DNA of 64,000 nt from Humitalea sp050632385 (GCF_050632385.1 NZ_CP192599.1:3224001-3288000); one strand, 5' to 3'. Positions 24,899 through 34,655 are shown, counted from the first letter of the stretch. The notes: generated from the letters alone by a model not told the origin. A program made the numbers and translations.

Positions 24899-27382
24899 AT
24901 GAAGTTCTCCGTCTCCTGGCTGCGCGAGCATCTCGACACCGACGCCGATGCCGCCGCGATCGCGGCCAGCCTGAACACCATCGGGCTTGAGGTCGAAGGC
25001 ATCGAGGACCGCGGCGCCGCCCTTGCCGAATTCCGCATCGGGCGCGTGCTGGAAGCCGTGCAGCACCCGAACGCCGACCGGTTGCGCGCCTGCCGCGTCG
25101 ATATCGGCGATGGCATTATTCGCTCGGTCGTCTGCGGCGCGCCGAATGCGCGGACCGGAATGCTGGCGGTCGTCGCCCTGCCCGGCGCCTTCATTCCCGG
25201 CACCGGCGTCACCCTGAAGATCGGCGAGATCCGCGGCGTGAAATCCGAGGCGATGATGTTGTCGTCGCGCGAAATGGGCCTCGGCGACGACCACGCCGGC
25301 ATCGTGGACCTGCCGGAGGACGCGCCCGTCGGCGCCTCCTACCCCGTCTGGGCCGGGCTGTCGGACCCGGTGATCGAAATCAGCGTGACCCCCAACCGTG
25401 GCGACGCGCTGTCGATCCGCGGCGTCGCGCGCGACCTCGCCGCCGCTGGCCTGGGCGCGCTGAAGCCATGGTCGGCGGCCCCCGTGGCCGCCAGTTTCGC
25501 CAGCCCGCTGCAATGGTCCATCGCCGCCCCGCAGGCCTGCCATCAGGTCCTGGGGCGTGCCCTGCGGGGCCTGCACAATGGCCCCAGCCCGCAGTGGCTG
25601 CAGGACCGGCTGACCGCGATCGGCCTTCGTCCGATCAGCAAGCTGGTCGATGTCACGAATTTCTTCACCTTCGACCTCGGCCGCCCGCTGCACGTCTTTG
25701 ACGTGAAGAAGGTGCATGGCGGCGTGCTGACCATGCGCATGGGCCGGGAGGGCGAAAGCTTCCTTGCCCTGAACGGCAAGGAGGTCACGGTCACCCCCGA
25801 CGACCTCGTGATCGCCGACGACCACGGGCCGGAATCCCTGGGCGGTGTCATCGGCGGCCAGAATTCCGGCTGCGACGAACACACCACCGAAGCCTTCATC
25901 GAATGCGCCTTGTTCGATCCCGTGCGCGTCGCACAGACGGGCCGGCGGCATGGCATTGCGACTGACGCCCGGTCGCGCTTCGAACGTGGCCTGGATCCGG
26001 AACTGCTGGGCGATGCGGTCGAGGCCGCGACGCGTATGATCCTCGACCTCTGCGGTGGTGAGGCATCGGAGGTCGTCGCCGCCGGCGCGCGCCCGCACTG
26101 GCGCCGCAGTGCGACCCTGCGCTTCGAACGCCTGGCCGGCTTGGGCGGGCTGGACGTGCCGGCGGAACTCGCCTGCGCACGGCTGGAGGCGCTGGGTTTT
26201 GCCGTCGAACACCTCGACGCGCAGAAGGTCACCGTCGCGGTGCCGTCCTGGCGCAACGACGTGGCCTCCGACGCCTCCGACTATCGCGTCATGGCCCAGG
26301 CGCTGGACCCGGCGCCGGGACTAGATGCCGAAAAGGCCGCGATCGGCGTCTTCGACATCGAAAGCGAATGCGACCTGCTGGAGGAAGTGCTGCGCCTCGG
26401 CGGGCTGGACGTGGTGCCGGCGGTGTCGCTGCCCGCCCCCTCCGCCGTGCCGCCGCCCGCCATCACGCAGCGCCAGGCGCGGTCCGCCCTGGCGCGGCGG
26501 GTGTTTGGGGCACGGGGGGCGCTGGACAGCGTGACCTTCGGCTTCATGGCGCGCGACCAGGCGGCACTGTTCGGCGATGTGCCGGACAGCCTGCGGCTGC
26601 TGAACCCCATCGCTTCCGACCTCGACCAGATGCGCCCGACCCCGGTCGCGACCCTGGTTCTGGCGGCCGGGCGCAACGCAGCGCGGGGCATCCCGGCCGT
26701 CGCCTTGTCCGAGGTCGGGGGCGGCTGGCGGTCGCCTTTGCCCGATGGGCAATTGACCATCGCCGCCTGCGTCCGCACCGGCGAGACACCGCGCCATTGG
26801 GACGCGCCCGCCCGAGCGCTGGATTGGCTGGATGCCAAGGGCGATGCGCTGGCGGTGCTGGCCGCCCTGGGCGTGCCGGCGGCCGCCCTGTCGGTCACCG
26901 CCGATGCGCCGGGCTTCTACCACCCCGGCCGCTCCGGCGTGGTGCGCCAGGGGCCCAAAACCGTGCTGGCGCATTTTGGCGCGCTGCATCCGCGGGTCCT
27001 GGCCGCGCTGGACATCGCCGGGCCGGTCGTGGCCTGCGAGGTCTTCCTCGACGCCATCCCCGACCCCAAGCGCCGCAAGCGCGGGGCGCCGGACCTGTCC
27101 GACCTGCAACCGGTGCGGCGTGATTTTGCCTTCCTGGTCGATGCGACCGTCGCCGCCGATGCCGTGCTGCGTGCGGCACGCGGCGCGGAACGGGCGCTGA
27201 TCGCCGAGGTCGCGCTGTTCGACCGCTACGCCGGCGACCGCCTGCCGGAGGGCAAGGTCAGCCTGGCGATCGAAGTCACCCTCCAGCCGCGCGAAAAGAC
27301 GCTGACCGAGGCCGAGATCGAAGCGGTGGCCCAGAAGATCGTGGCCGCCGTGGCCAAATCCACCGGGGCGGTGCTGCGATGA
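24899..27382 (+). CDS. pheT: Phenylalanine--tRNA ligase beta subunit
   Basis: 827 residues. Domains in order are an N-terminal EMAP-like tRNA-binding domain (residues about 40-150, with HPNADRLRACRVDIG), the B3/4 editing domain (DVTNFFTFDLGRPLHVFD), B5, the catalytic-like core, and a C-terminal FDX-ACB anticodon-binding domain (RRDFAFLVDATV...). It starts 1 nt after the pheS stop. The two subunits form the usual heterotetramer. Confidence 0.97.
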   Translation: MKFSVSWLREHLDTDADAAAIAASLNTIGLEVEGIEDRGAALAEFRIGRVLEAVQHPNADRLRACRVDIGDGIIRSVVCGAPNARTGMLAVVALPGAFIPGTGVTLKIGEIRGVKSEAMMLSSREMGLGDDHAGIVDLPEDAPVGASYPVWAGLSDPVIEISVTPNRGDALSIRGVARDLAAAGLGALKPWSAAPVAASFASPLQWSIAAPQACHQVLGRALRGLHNGPSPQWLQDRLTAIGLRPISKLVDVTNFFTFDLGRPLHVFDVKKVHGGVLTMRMGREGESFLALNGKEVTVTPDDLVIADDHGPESLGGVIGGQNSGCDEHTTEAFIECALFDPVRVAQTGRRHGIATDARSRFERGLDPELLGDAVEAATRMILDLCGGEASEVVAAGARPHWRRSATLRFERLAGLGGLDVPAELACARLEALGFAVEHLDAQKVTVAVPSWRNDVASDASDYRVMAQALDPAPGLDAEKAAIGVFDIESECDLLEEVLRLGGLDVVPAVSLPAPSAVPPPAITQRQARSALARRVFGARGALDSVTFGFMARDQAALFGDVPDSLRLLNPIASDLDQMRPTPVATLVLAAGRNAARGIPAVALSEVGGGWRSPLPDGQLTIAACVRTGETPRHWDAPARALDWLDAKGDALAVLAALGVPAAALSVTADAPGFYHPGRSGVVRQGPKTVLAHFGALHPRVLAALDIAGPVVACEVFLDAIPDPKRRKRGAPDLSDLQPVRRDFAFLVDATVAADAVLRAARGAERALIAEVALFDRYAGDRLPEGKVSLAIEVTLQPREKTLTEAEIEAVAQKIVAAVAKSTGAVLR

Positions 27383-27984
27383 GCCAGGACGTCACCACGC
27401 AGGAGGCCCTGGCGGCCCTCTACGACACCCCGCGCGACATCGTGCTGGCCAAGGTGACGGACCGGATCGAAGCGACGGCGGCGGCCTTCATCGCGGCCTC
27501 GCCCTTCTGCATCCTGGCGACCAGCGGCGCGCGCGGGCTGCATGCGACGCCGCGGGGCGATGCGCCGGGCTTCGTCACCCTGCTGGACGACGGCAGGCTC
27601 GCCCTGCCCGACCGGCGCGGCAACAACCGCATCGACGCGCTGCGCGACATCATCGACGACCCGCGCGTGGCCTTGCTGTTCCTGGTGCCTGGCGCTGGCG
27701 AGGGCCTGCGCATCACCGGCACCGCCACCATCAGCACCGATCCGGCCCTGCTGGCCCGCTTCGCCGTTGCCGGGAAGGCCCCCGTGACGGTGCTGCTGGT
27801 AACGGCCGCCCAGGTCTTCATGCAGTGCCAGCGCGCCGTCATCCGCTCCGGGCTTTGGGGGGACAGGGCGCGCCCGGCGGTGCCGACGGCGGGGATAATG
27901 CTGGCGGCGCATACCGGCGGCATGGTCGATGCCGCGGCCTATGACGCCGATATGCCGGAACGGGTGGCCGCCAGCCTCTACTGA
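27379..27984 (+). CDS. Pyridoxamine 5'-phosphate oxidase family FMN-dependent protein
   Basis: 201 residues, flavin-binding split-barrel fold of the PPOX-type subgroup (similar in layout to MSMEG_1061-like proteins). It shows AAFIAASPFCILATSG, ATPRGDAPGFVTLLDDGRLALPDRRGNNRIDALRDI and a QCQRAVIRSGLW segment near the C-terminus. It is not a pdxH. The ATG at 27379 overlaps the pheT stop, so it is coexpressed with pheST. Confidence 0.87.
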   Translation: MSQDVTTQEALAALYDTPRDIVLAKVTDRIEATAAAFIAASPFCILATSGARGLHATPRGDAPGFVTLLDDGRLALPDRRGNNRIDALRDIIDDPRVALLFLVPGAGEGLRITGTATISTDPALLARFAVAGKAPVTVLLVTAAQVFMQCQRAVIRSGLWGDRARPAVPTAGIMLAAHTGGMVDAAAYDADMPERVAASLY

Positions 27985-28034
27985 CCGTTACGCTTCGTCG
28001 CGCGGGCACGCAGGACGTGCCACAAGGGCGCGGA

Positions 28035-29030
28035 ATGGTGCGAAAACTCCTGATCCTGGCCCTGCTGGCCGCCGTCGGCGCCGGCGGCTGGTATGGCTGG
28101 CAATCCCTCCCCCTGCCCGTGACGCTCGCCCCCGCGACGACGGGGCTGGCGGTCGAGGCCGTCTACGCGACCGGCAGCGTCGAACCCGTGACCATCGCCC
28201 GCGTCGGCCCCGCGACCCGCGCCCGCGTGACCGCCGTGCTGGTGGAGGAAGGCCAGCGCGTCACCGAAGGCCAGCCCATGGCCCAGTTGGACAATCGCGA
28301 AACCCGCGCCCGCGTCGAGGAAGCCGAGGCCCGTGCCCGCTACGCCGCCGAGGACGTCGCCCGGGTGCGCACACTGGTCAGCCGCGACATCGCCGCCCGC
28401 GCCACGCTCGACCGCGCCGAATCCGAGGCCCGCGCCGCCCGCGCCGTGGCCGATGCCATCCTGCGGCGCCTGGATGATTTCGTCGTCCGCGCCCCCGCCG
28501 CCGGCGTGGTCCTGCGCCGCGACGTGGAGGTCGGGGAGATCGTCGACACCCCCGCGACCCTGTTCTGGATCGGCGAACCCTCCCCCCTGCGGGTTTCGGC
28601 CGAGGTGGATGAGGAAGACATCGCCCGTGTCTCCCCCGGTCAGAAGGTGGTTTTGCGCGCCGATGCCTTCCCGGGGCGGGTGCTGACCGGCACGGTCGCG
28701 ACCATCACCCCGCGCGGCGACACGACGCGAAAAGCCTATCGCGTGCGCCTGGCGCTGCCGCTTGATACACCGCTGCTGATCGGCATGACGGTGGAGGCGA
28801 ACATCGTGCTGCGCGAAACGCCGGATGCGGTGCTGGTGTCGCCAGACGCGCTGCGCGACGGGCATGTTTTTGTGGTCGAGGATGGCGTACTGCGTCGGAT
28901 TCCGGTCCGGGTCGGCGTGCAAGCGCCCCGGTCGATCGAAATCCGCGAGGGCCTGTCCGCCGGCACAATGGTCGTGGTGGAGCCCGTGTCCGGGTTGGCC
29001 GCCGGCCAGCGCGTGCGGATCCGGTCGTGA
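28035..29030 (+). CDS. HlyD/MacA-type periplasmic adaptor subunit
   Basis: 331 residues. An N-terminal membrane anchor (MVRKLLILALLAAVGAGGWYGW) is followed by a lipoyl-like and short coiled-coil region (RVGPATRARVTAVLVEEGQRVTEGQPMAQLDNRE) and a beta-barrel domain. ATG 28035 with AAGGG 6 nt upstream is preferred over the GTG at 28017. The stop overlaps the GTG of the permease gene (GTGA). Links the inner-membrane ABC exporter to periplasm or an outer-membrane channel; no TolC gene is adjacent. Confidence 0.88.
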   Translation: MVRKLLILALLAAVGAGGWYGWQSLPLPVTLAPATTGLAVEAVYATGSVEPVTIARVGPATRARVTAVLVEEGQRVTEGQPMAQLDNRETRARVEEAEARARYAAEDVARVRTLVSRDIAARATLDRAESEARAARAVADAILRRLDDFVVRAPAAGVVLRRDVEVGEIVDTPATLFWIGEPSPLRVSAEVDEEDIARVSPGQKVVLRADAFPGRVLTGTVATITPRGDTTRKAYRVRLALPLDTPLLIGMTVEANIVLRETPDAVLVSPDALRDGHVFVVEDGVLRRIPVRVGVQAPRSIEIREGLSAGTMVVVEPVSGLAAGQRVRIRS

Positions 29031-30271
29031 AACTGCTCTGGGACATCGCCTTCGGGATGCTCGGCCGCCGGCGCCGGCAGACGCTGGTGTCGGTGCTTGG
29101 GGTGGCGCTGGGCGTCGCCTTCTTCATCGCGATCGGTTCGGTGATGCGCGGCTTCCAGACCTATTTCATCAACCAGACCATCGATGTCGCCCCGCACATC
29201 ACGATGAAGGACGAAACCCGCACCCCGCCGGCGCAGCCGGCCTTCCTGGCTTTCCCGGATGCGGCGGTGTCGGTGAACGGCATCAAGCCGCGCGACCGCG
29301 TGCGCGGCATCCGCGCCTCGGGCGATACGCTGGCGATGCTGGAGGCGATGCCGGGCCTGGCCGCCGCCCCGGTGCTGACCGGCCAGGCGCTGCTGCGCTA
29401 TGGGGCGCGCGACGTCTCGGCCTCGATCTCCGGGATCGACCCGGTGCGTCAGGCGCGGGTGTCCAACATCAGCAAGGACATGATCGCCGGGCGGATCGAG
29501 GATCTGCGCACGGCGGCCAATGGCATCGTGATCGGCGACGGCCTGGCGATGCGGCTCGGCCTGTCGATGGGCGACAGCTTTTCCGCGATCTCCCCGGCCG
29601 GGGTCACCCTGTCGATGAAGGTCGTGGGGCTGTTCCGCACCGGCATCCAGTCGCTGGACCAATCGGCCGGCTACACGCTGCTGACGGTCAACCAGGTCCT
29701 GCAGAACCGCCCGAACGTGGTGAACCGGATCGAGATGCGGCTGGCCGATGTCACCCAGGCCGAGCCGATGGCCCGGCTGATCGAAGGCCGCTTCGCCAAC
29801 CGCACGGAATCCTGGGAGGAATCCAACCGCAACATCCTGATCGTCTTCGTGATCCAGAACGCGATCATGTACAGCGTGACGGGGGCGATCCTGCTGGTCG
29901 CGGCCTTTGGCATCTTCAACATCGTCTCGACCGTGGTCTTCGAGAAGACGCGCGACATCGCCATCATGAAGTCCCTGGGTTTCACGGAAGGCGACATCCA
30001 GCGGCTGTTCCTGATCCAGGGCATCGCCGCGGGGTTCATCGGCGCCATCCTCGGCTGCGCCCTGGGGGCCGCGATGATCGAGGGCCTGGCCCAGGTCCGC
30101 TTCGGCATCGGCACGCCGGCGGGCAATGACCGCTTCCTGCTGGCGCGCGATTGGCGGCTTTATGCGATCGGCTGCGTCTTCGCGCTGGTCTCGGCCGCCG
30201 TCGCTGCGCTGATGCCGGCAAGGCGGGCCGCGCGGCTGGACCCGGTGCAGGTCATCCGGGGGGCCGGATGA
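29027..30271 (+). CDS. FtsX/MacB-type ABC transporter permease
   Basis: 414 residues, GTG start. One N-terminal transmembrane helix (LVSVLGVALGVAFFIAIGSVMRGF), a large MacB-like periplasmic domain (about residues 45-275), then three C-terminal helices with the FtsX stretch FEKTRDIAIMKSLGF. This is the type VII ABC layout, in which ATP hydrolysis drives a mechanical periplasmic motion rather than transport through the membrane. Coupled on both sides (GTGA and ATGA). Confidence 0.9.
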   Translation: MKLLWDIAFGMLGRRRRQTLVSVLGVALGVAFFIAIGSVMRGFQTYFINQTIDVAPHITMKDETRTPPAQPAFLAFPDAAVSVNGIKPRDRVRGIRASGDTLAMLEAMPGLAAAPVLTGQALLRYGARDVSASISGIDPVRQARVSNISKDMIAGRIEDLRTAANGIVIGDGLAMRLGLSMGDSFSAISPAGVTLSMKVVGLFRTGIQSLDQSAGYTLLTVNQVLQNRPNVVNRIEMRLADVTQAEPMARLIEGRFANRTESWEESNRNILIVFVIQNAIMYSVTGAILLVAAFGIFNIVSTVVFEKTRDIAIMKSLGFTEGDIQRLFLIQGIAAGFIGAILGCALGAAMIEGLAQVRFGIGTPAGNDRFLLARDWRLYAIGCVFALVSAAVAALMPARRAARLDPVQVIRGAG

Positions 30272-30945
30272 GCCTGCTGGCCGCGATCGGCATGGGCAAG
30301 CGCCTGCCCGGCGGCGTCACCCTGGTGCAGGACATCGACCTTGTGATCGAGGCCGGGGAATTCGTCGCCGTCATCGGGCCATCGGGGTCCGGCAAATCCT
30401 CGCTGCTGTATCTGCTGGGCTTGCTGGACCGGCCGAGCGAGGGGCGCATCCTGCTGGACGGGGCGGACACCGCCGGGCTGGCACCGGCCGACCTGGCGGC
30501 CCTGCGCCTGTCGCGCATCGGTTTTGTCTTCCAGTTCCATTTCCTGCTGCCGGAATTCGATGCGCTGGACAATGTGCTGATCCCGATCCGGCGGCTGGAC
30601 AGGCTCCGCGGGCGCGATGCCCGGGCGCGGGCGAATGCGTTGCTGGACGCCTTGGGGCTGGCCGGCCAGGGCCACAAGCTGCCGGAACAACTCTCGGGCG
30701 GGATGCGACAGCGGGCGGCGATCGCGCGCGCCCTGGCCAATGATCCGACCCTGATCCTGGCGGATGAGCCGACGGGCAACCTCGACACCAAGAATGCCGC
30801 CGCGGTCTTCGACATCTTCGAACGCCTGGCACGCGACCAGGGGCGTGCGGTGGTGACGGTCACGCATGACGTGGAACTGGCCAGGCGCGCGACGCGGCGC
30901 GTCCATCTGGTCGATGGGCGGGTGGTGAGCGACGAGCGGGGTTAG
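30268..30945 (+). CDS. LolD/MacB-type ABC transporter ATP-binding protein
   Basis: 225 residues from ATG 30268 (ATGA overlap with the permease). Walker A GPSGSGKSS, the Q-loop in RIGFVFQFHFLLPEFDALDNVL, signature LSGGMRQR, Walker B LILADEPTGNLD and the switch H in VTVTHD are all intact. It completes an adaptor-permease-ATPase exporter like MacAB or DevABC. The cargo is unknown. Confidence 0.94.
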   Translation: MSLLAAIGMGKRLPGGVTLVQDIDLVIEAGEFVAVIGPSGSGKSSLLYLLGLLDRPSEGRILLDGADTAGLAPADLAALRLSRIGFVFQFHFLLPEFDALDNVLIPIRRLDRLRGRDARARANALLDALGLAGQGHKLPEQLSGGMRQRAAIARALANDPTLILADEPTGNLDTKNAAAVFDIFERLARDQGRAVVTVTHDVELARRATRRVHLVDGRVVSDERG

Positions 30946-31015
30946 CCGGTTTTGGTAAGACGGGGCGGTGGCGCAGCCTCTTTCAGATCGCGAACGCCGT
31001 TGTTGCAGCAGCCTG

Positions 31016-32089
31016 TCAGGTCGGGTCGGCGTGCAATCCCATCTCGGCCAGTTGCGCGGTGAACTCGGGGGACAGGATCAAGGCCCTGCGCAATTGCGCC
31101 AAATCGCGACGGATCTGCGCCTGGCGCTGTGCCATCTCGTCGCTTTCACATTCCCGCCCGAGGATCAGTCGATAGGCCGTCTTGACGTCCTCAACCGAAA
31201 CTCCCACCGGCCGCTGCACCGCCCGCGACGGGGCCTCGCCGCGGATGAAGGCGCGGGCGCGCTCCGCCGCCGGCGGCATCGTGAAGGGCGCGCAAGCGGC
31301 ATAGGCGCGGTAGGAGGCCTCGATCATCGCGCGCAGGTCGAAGCGCCGGGCCTCGTTCTTGAACACAATGTCCTGGATCCGAAATGCGCCTTTGCGACCG
31401 ATGCGCGCGGCGATTTCGGGAAACAGCGGCCATACCTCCTTTTGCGCCAGCCGGTCCGCCGGGATGGCCGCATCGGCCGGCACGATCCCGACGCGACGCA
31501 GTGCGGCCCGCGCCAGCGCGAAGAGCACCTCGATCGTCGGATGATTGACGACATGCATGAAGACCGCCGGTGCCTCGGCCGTCAGTGCGCCGAAGTCGAA
31601 GCCAAGCGCGTCGATCTGCCGCCGCAGGACGCGCGTATCGTTGTCGAATTTGTCGAAGTACCCCAGTGCCGCGAAGGTGAAGGCGTTGAACAGTCGCACG
31701 GCCCGATCCAGCGGCAGCCCTTCATGATGGCAGGCCAGGGCGAGTGCGGAGTTGTAGGGCCCCATCGGGCCTATCACAGGGGCGCCGTCGCCGTGCCAGG
31801 CGTAGGTGCAATCGGGATGGAACCCGCCAAAGGCCAGGCTGGGCAGGATGATGGTGCCAGGCGCGCGCGGCAGCAGCGCATCCGTCGCAAGCGGGCCACA
31901 AGGACCGGAAGGAACGACCTGGGAGAACAGCGCATCGCAAGCCACCAGCGCATCCGAGAGCCCCGCCAGATCGCGGTCAGGCTCGTCCACATCGAGCCGG
32001 ACGACGAGAAGATCATGCCCAGGCGCCAGCACGCGCAGGCAGTCGACGAAGCCCCCCATCTGGCAGTTGCCGACGACACCGATCTTCAT
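31016..32089 (-). CDS. WcbI-like polysaccharide biosynthesis protein with C-terminal DUF4214-like segment
   Basis: 357 residues. The N-terminus MKIGVVGNCQMGGFVDCLRVL has the GNCQ motif of the WcbI family, which binds coenzyme A and is thought to acetylate capsule polysaccharide. PSLAFGGFHPDCTY and HVVNHPT are further family-like stretches. The last 60 residues (DVKTAYRLILGRECESDEMAQR ... LSPEF) resemble DUF4214, a domain often attached to surface proteins and glycosyltransferases. Its ATG overlaps the stop of the GSCFA gene by 4 nt. Confidence 0.8.
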   Translation of the reverse strand: MKIGVVGNCQMGGFVDCLRVLAPGHDLLVVRLDVDEPDRDLAGLSDALVACDALFSQVVPSGPCGPLATDALLPRAPGTIILPSLAFGGFHPDCTYAWHGDGAPVIGPMGPYNSALALACHHEGLPLDRAVRLFNAFTFAALGYFDKFDNDTRVLRRQIDALGFDFGALTAEAPAVFMHVVNHPTIEVLFALARAALRRVGIVPADAAIPADRLAQKEVWPLFPEIAARIGRKGAFRIQDIVFKNEARRFDLRAMIEASYRAYAACAPFTMPPAAERARAFIRGEAPSRAVQRPVGVSVEDVKTAYRLILGRECESDEMAQRQAQIRRDLAQLRRALILSPEFTAQLAEMGLHADPT

Positions 32090-33132
32090 CGCACGATGGC
32101 TTCTTCGTCGCAGACGATGGCCTGGAGCGCCACCAGGTCCCGCTCATCCGACGCCGTGCGGGCGGCCGAGGCGACGCTCGGGGCCAGCACGCGCGCCGGC
32201 CGGGCTTCACTCGCCAGGCAATGGCGGGAGAACAGCGCCATGACGGTCTCCACGCCCAGCGGCGTCACCTCCCGCAGGCCTGGCTCATAGAAGCTGTTGC
32301 CCGCGTGGGCGCCCGTGATGATTTCATAGGATGGGAAATAGGCGACACCCGGATCCTGGCGGCTCACCTCCTCCGCCACCACGCGCAAGGCGGCCTTGCT
32401 ATAGGCGGTGGAAACCAGGACGTGCCGGTCCTCATAGGTCGCGATCAGCGGCACGGGGGACACGGTCAGGATGATGCCCACCGCCGGATTGACGATGCGC
32501 AGGTCGGCGATGAAGGCGCGCAGGTCGGCGGTCATCTCGGCCACGTCGAAATTGTGGAATGCGACATCCGCGTGGCCAGCCTCCGCCACGACACCCGGGG
32601 CGAGCGGGAAGACCGCGCCGTCAGCGGTCGATCGCCATGCCTCGGTCAGCCCCAGCGTGAAGATGAAGACGTCGCAGGTTTCGAACATGAGGCGCACGGC
32701 GGCCAGATGGGTCTCGCGATCCGCGCGCAGCGCATCGATGGTGGCAAAGCCATCCGGTTCGACCTGCGGGCGAAAGGGATCGACCAAGGCCCCATCGGGC
32801 CGGGTCCAGGCCTCGTCCCGCGGTTCGAAGATGGCGTAGGCGCGGCGGAACAATTGCAGCAATTGCCGCACCGAATAGATATTGCCGAAGCGTGCGGGGA
32901 AGACCCCGTAGCCGCGGGCCTCCGGCCCGGTTTCCGTCACCAGGTAGTTGAAGCCCTGGCGGATCAGCGTCCGGGAGATATGCTGGGCAAAGCAACTGCC
33001 GGCGGTCGCCACGCGGTCCTGTTGCGCGATGGTGATCTTGGCGGAAACGACGGGATCCACATCGGCGGCATCGATGGCGACGCTGCGCTTCCAGAAGCTG
33101 AAGTCGGGCCGGCCGGTATAGGGGTTGGGCAT
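32086..33132 (-). CDS. GSCFA domain-containing protein
   Basis: 348 residues from ATG 33132 (MPNPYTGRPDF). It contains the defining AGSCFAQHISRTL near residue 45 and FGNIYSVRQLLQLFRRAY. Later stretches FIFTLGLTEAW, TVSPVPLIATYEDRHVLVSTAYSKAALR and YFPSYEIITG are also typical of this SGNH-hydrolase-like family. The Ser of GSCFA and the late YFPSYE region probably form the active site; an esterase or acyltransferase acting on polysaccharide is the usual guess. Operon with the WcbI-like gene. Confidence 0.88.
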   Translation of the reverse strand: MPNPYTGRPDFSFWKRSVAIDAADVDPVVSAKITIAQQDRVATAGSCFAQHISRTLIRQGFNYLVTETGPEARGYGVFPARFGNIYSVRQLLQLFRRAYAIFEPRDEAWTRPDGALVDPFRPQVEPDGFATIDALRADRETHLAAVRLMFETCDVFIFTLGLTEAWRSTADGAVFPLAPGVVAEAGHADVAFHNFDVAEMTADLRAFIADLRIVNPAVGIILTVSPVPLIATYEDRHVLVSTAYSKAALRVVAEEVSRQDPGVAYFPSYEIITGAHAGNSFYEPGLREVTPLGVETVMALFSRHCLASEARPARVLAPSVASAARTASDERDLVALQAIVCDEEAIVR

Positions 33133-33222
33133 GCGCGCTCCTGGACCATCGGAGGTTGAAGCAGAACCAAGGCGATACGTCGCCGACAATACCCTGCCCG
33201 CGAAGGGCGGTTCAATTTCCGA

Positions 33223-34041
33223 TCAGGAAGCCGGCACCACCTGGCTCAACCGCCCCCCCAGCCTGACCGGTTCGATCCGCTTCGCCAGCCCCGTCGCGTC
33301 ATCGGTTTCGACAAAGCAGCCGCACAGGGTCGCCTCCCCCTCCGCCGGGGCCAGTTTTTCGCCCGGCACCTTGCGCCAGAACCGCAGCGCGGCCGGCCCC
33401 TTCAGCATGCCGATCACGCTGTCGTAGTCACCGCACATGCCGGCATCGGTCATGTAGGCCGTGCCCCCCACCAGCACCTGGTGGTCGGCCGAGGGCGTGT
33501 GGGTATGCGTGCCCACCACCAGCGACACCCGCCCGTCGAAGGAATGCGCGAAGGAGAGTTTCTCGCTCGACGCCTCGGCATGGAAATCGACCACGATGGC
33601 CGACACACCCCCCGCCCCAAGCCGGTACGGCGCCAGCAGCGCCTGGGTGCCGCGGAAAGGGTCGTCCAGCGCCTCCATGAACAACCGACCCATTGCCTGC
33701 ACCACCAGCGCCCGGCGGCCATCGGCCAGGACAACTTCGTAATGCCCTCGCCCCGGTGTGCCCGGCGGAAAATTCAGCGGGCGGATGACGCGGGGTTCGG
33801 TTTCAAGGAAGGGAATGATCTCCTTGCGGTCCCAGGCGTGGTTGCCGAGCGTGACCACATCGGCCCCCGCGACCAGGAAGGACCGCGCCATATCCGGCGC
33901 CAGGCCGAACCCGTGGGAGGCATTTTCCCCATTCAGCACCACCAGGTCGGCGGCCAGCCGGGCGCGCAGCCCGGGCAGGTGGGCCACGATCGCATCACGT
34001 CCGGAACGCCCGACAACGTCGCCCAAGAAAAGAATTCGCAC
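33223..34041 (-). CDS. YmdB family metallophosphoesterase
   Basis: 272 residues, GTG start at 34041. The dinuclear-metal motifs are complete: GDVVGRSGRDA, NGENASHGFGL, GNHAWDRKEI, VDFHAEASSEK and GTHTHTPSADHQ. Bacillus YmdB hydrolyses 2',3'-cyclic nucleotides; substrates of proteobacterial members are less clear. 4 nt downstream of the 5-FCL gene, so in the same leftward operon as zapA, 6S RNA and 5-FCL. Confidence 0.92.
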   Translation of the reverse strand: MRILFLGDVVGRSGRDAIVAHLPGLRARLAADLVVLNGENASHGFGLAPDMARSFLVAGADVVTLGNHAWDRKEIIPFLETEPRVIRPLNFPPGTPGRGHYEVVLADGRRALVVQAMGRLFMEALDDPFRGTQALLAPYRLGAGGVSAIVVDFHAEASSEKLSFAHSFDGRVSLVVGTHTHTPSADHQVLVGGTAYMTDAGMCGDYDSVIGMLKGPAALRFWRKVPGEKLAPAEGEATLCGCFVETDDATGLAKRIEPVRLGGRLSQVVPAS

Positions 34042-34045
34042 GCAG

Positions 34046-34636
34046 TCAGGCTCCAGTGGCGATCAGGCCGGTTTCAGTGGCGATCAGGGGCAGCAGGGCG
34101 TCATGCGGCCCGGCCGGAACCTCCGGCATTTCCTGCGCGGCATAGGCGGCGCCGACCGCCGTGGCGTCAGGGAGGCGCGCGAGGGTGCGGTCGTAATAGC
34201 CACCGCCATAGCCCAGGCGGCGCCCGGCACGGTCGAAGGCCAGAAGCGGAACCAGCAGCCAGTCCGGGTCGATCCAATCGCCCTCGGCCGGGTGGCGCGT
34301 GCCCATCGGCCCGCTGGCCAGCGGTGCGCCGAAGCGCCAGCGGCGGAACCGCAGCGGCTGCCCACGCGGCGATGTCACCGGCAAGACCAGCGTGTGGCCG
34401 CGGCGTTCCAGGGCCGCGAGCAAGGGGCGGGGGTCGATCTCGGTTCCGAAGGGGGCGTAGCCCGCGACCACGGCGCCCGCAGGCGGGCGGGCCTGGGCCA
34501 GGATGTGGTCGGCCATCTGTACGCCCAGCAAGGGATCCCGCCCGATGCGGGCCGCGACGGCCTGTCGGCGCATCACGACCTTGGCGGCGCGCAAGGTCGG
34601 ATCATCGGGCGTGTCGCCGGCCACGGCCGATTCCAT
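34046..34636 (-). CDS. 5-formyltetrahydrofolate cyclo-ligase
   Basis: Converts 5-formyl-THF to 5,10-methenyl-THF with ATP, 196 residues from ATG 34636, with AGGTGAC upstream. The signature GYGGGYYDRTLARLP and the phosphate-binding PFGTEIDPRPLL segment are present. The frame is open to 34777, but that part would run through the 6S RNA gene. Conserved neighbour of 6S RNA and zapA. Confidence 0.93.
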   Translation of the reverse strand: MESAVAGDTPDDPTLRAAKVVMRRQAVAARIGRDPLLGVQMADHILAQARPPAGAVVAGYAPFGTEIDPRPLLAALERRGHTLVLPVTSPRGQPLRFRRWRFGAPLASGPMGTRHPAEGDWIDPDWLLVPLLAFDRAGRRLGYGGGYYDRTLARLPDATAVGAAYAAQEMPEVPAGPHDALLPLIATETGLIATGA

Positions 34637-34655
34637 CAATATGTCACCTGATCCA

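Noticed and set aside
28005..28021. GGCACG-CAGGA-CGTGCC hairpin before the adaptor gene
   Set aside because: Only 6 bp and no T-run; it may affect translation but cannot be called a terminator.
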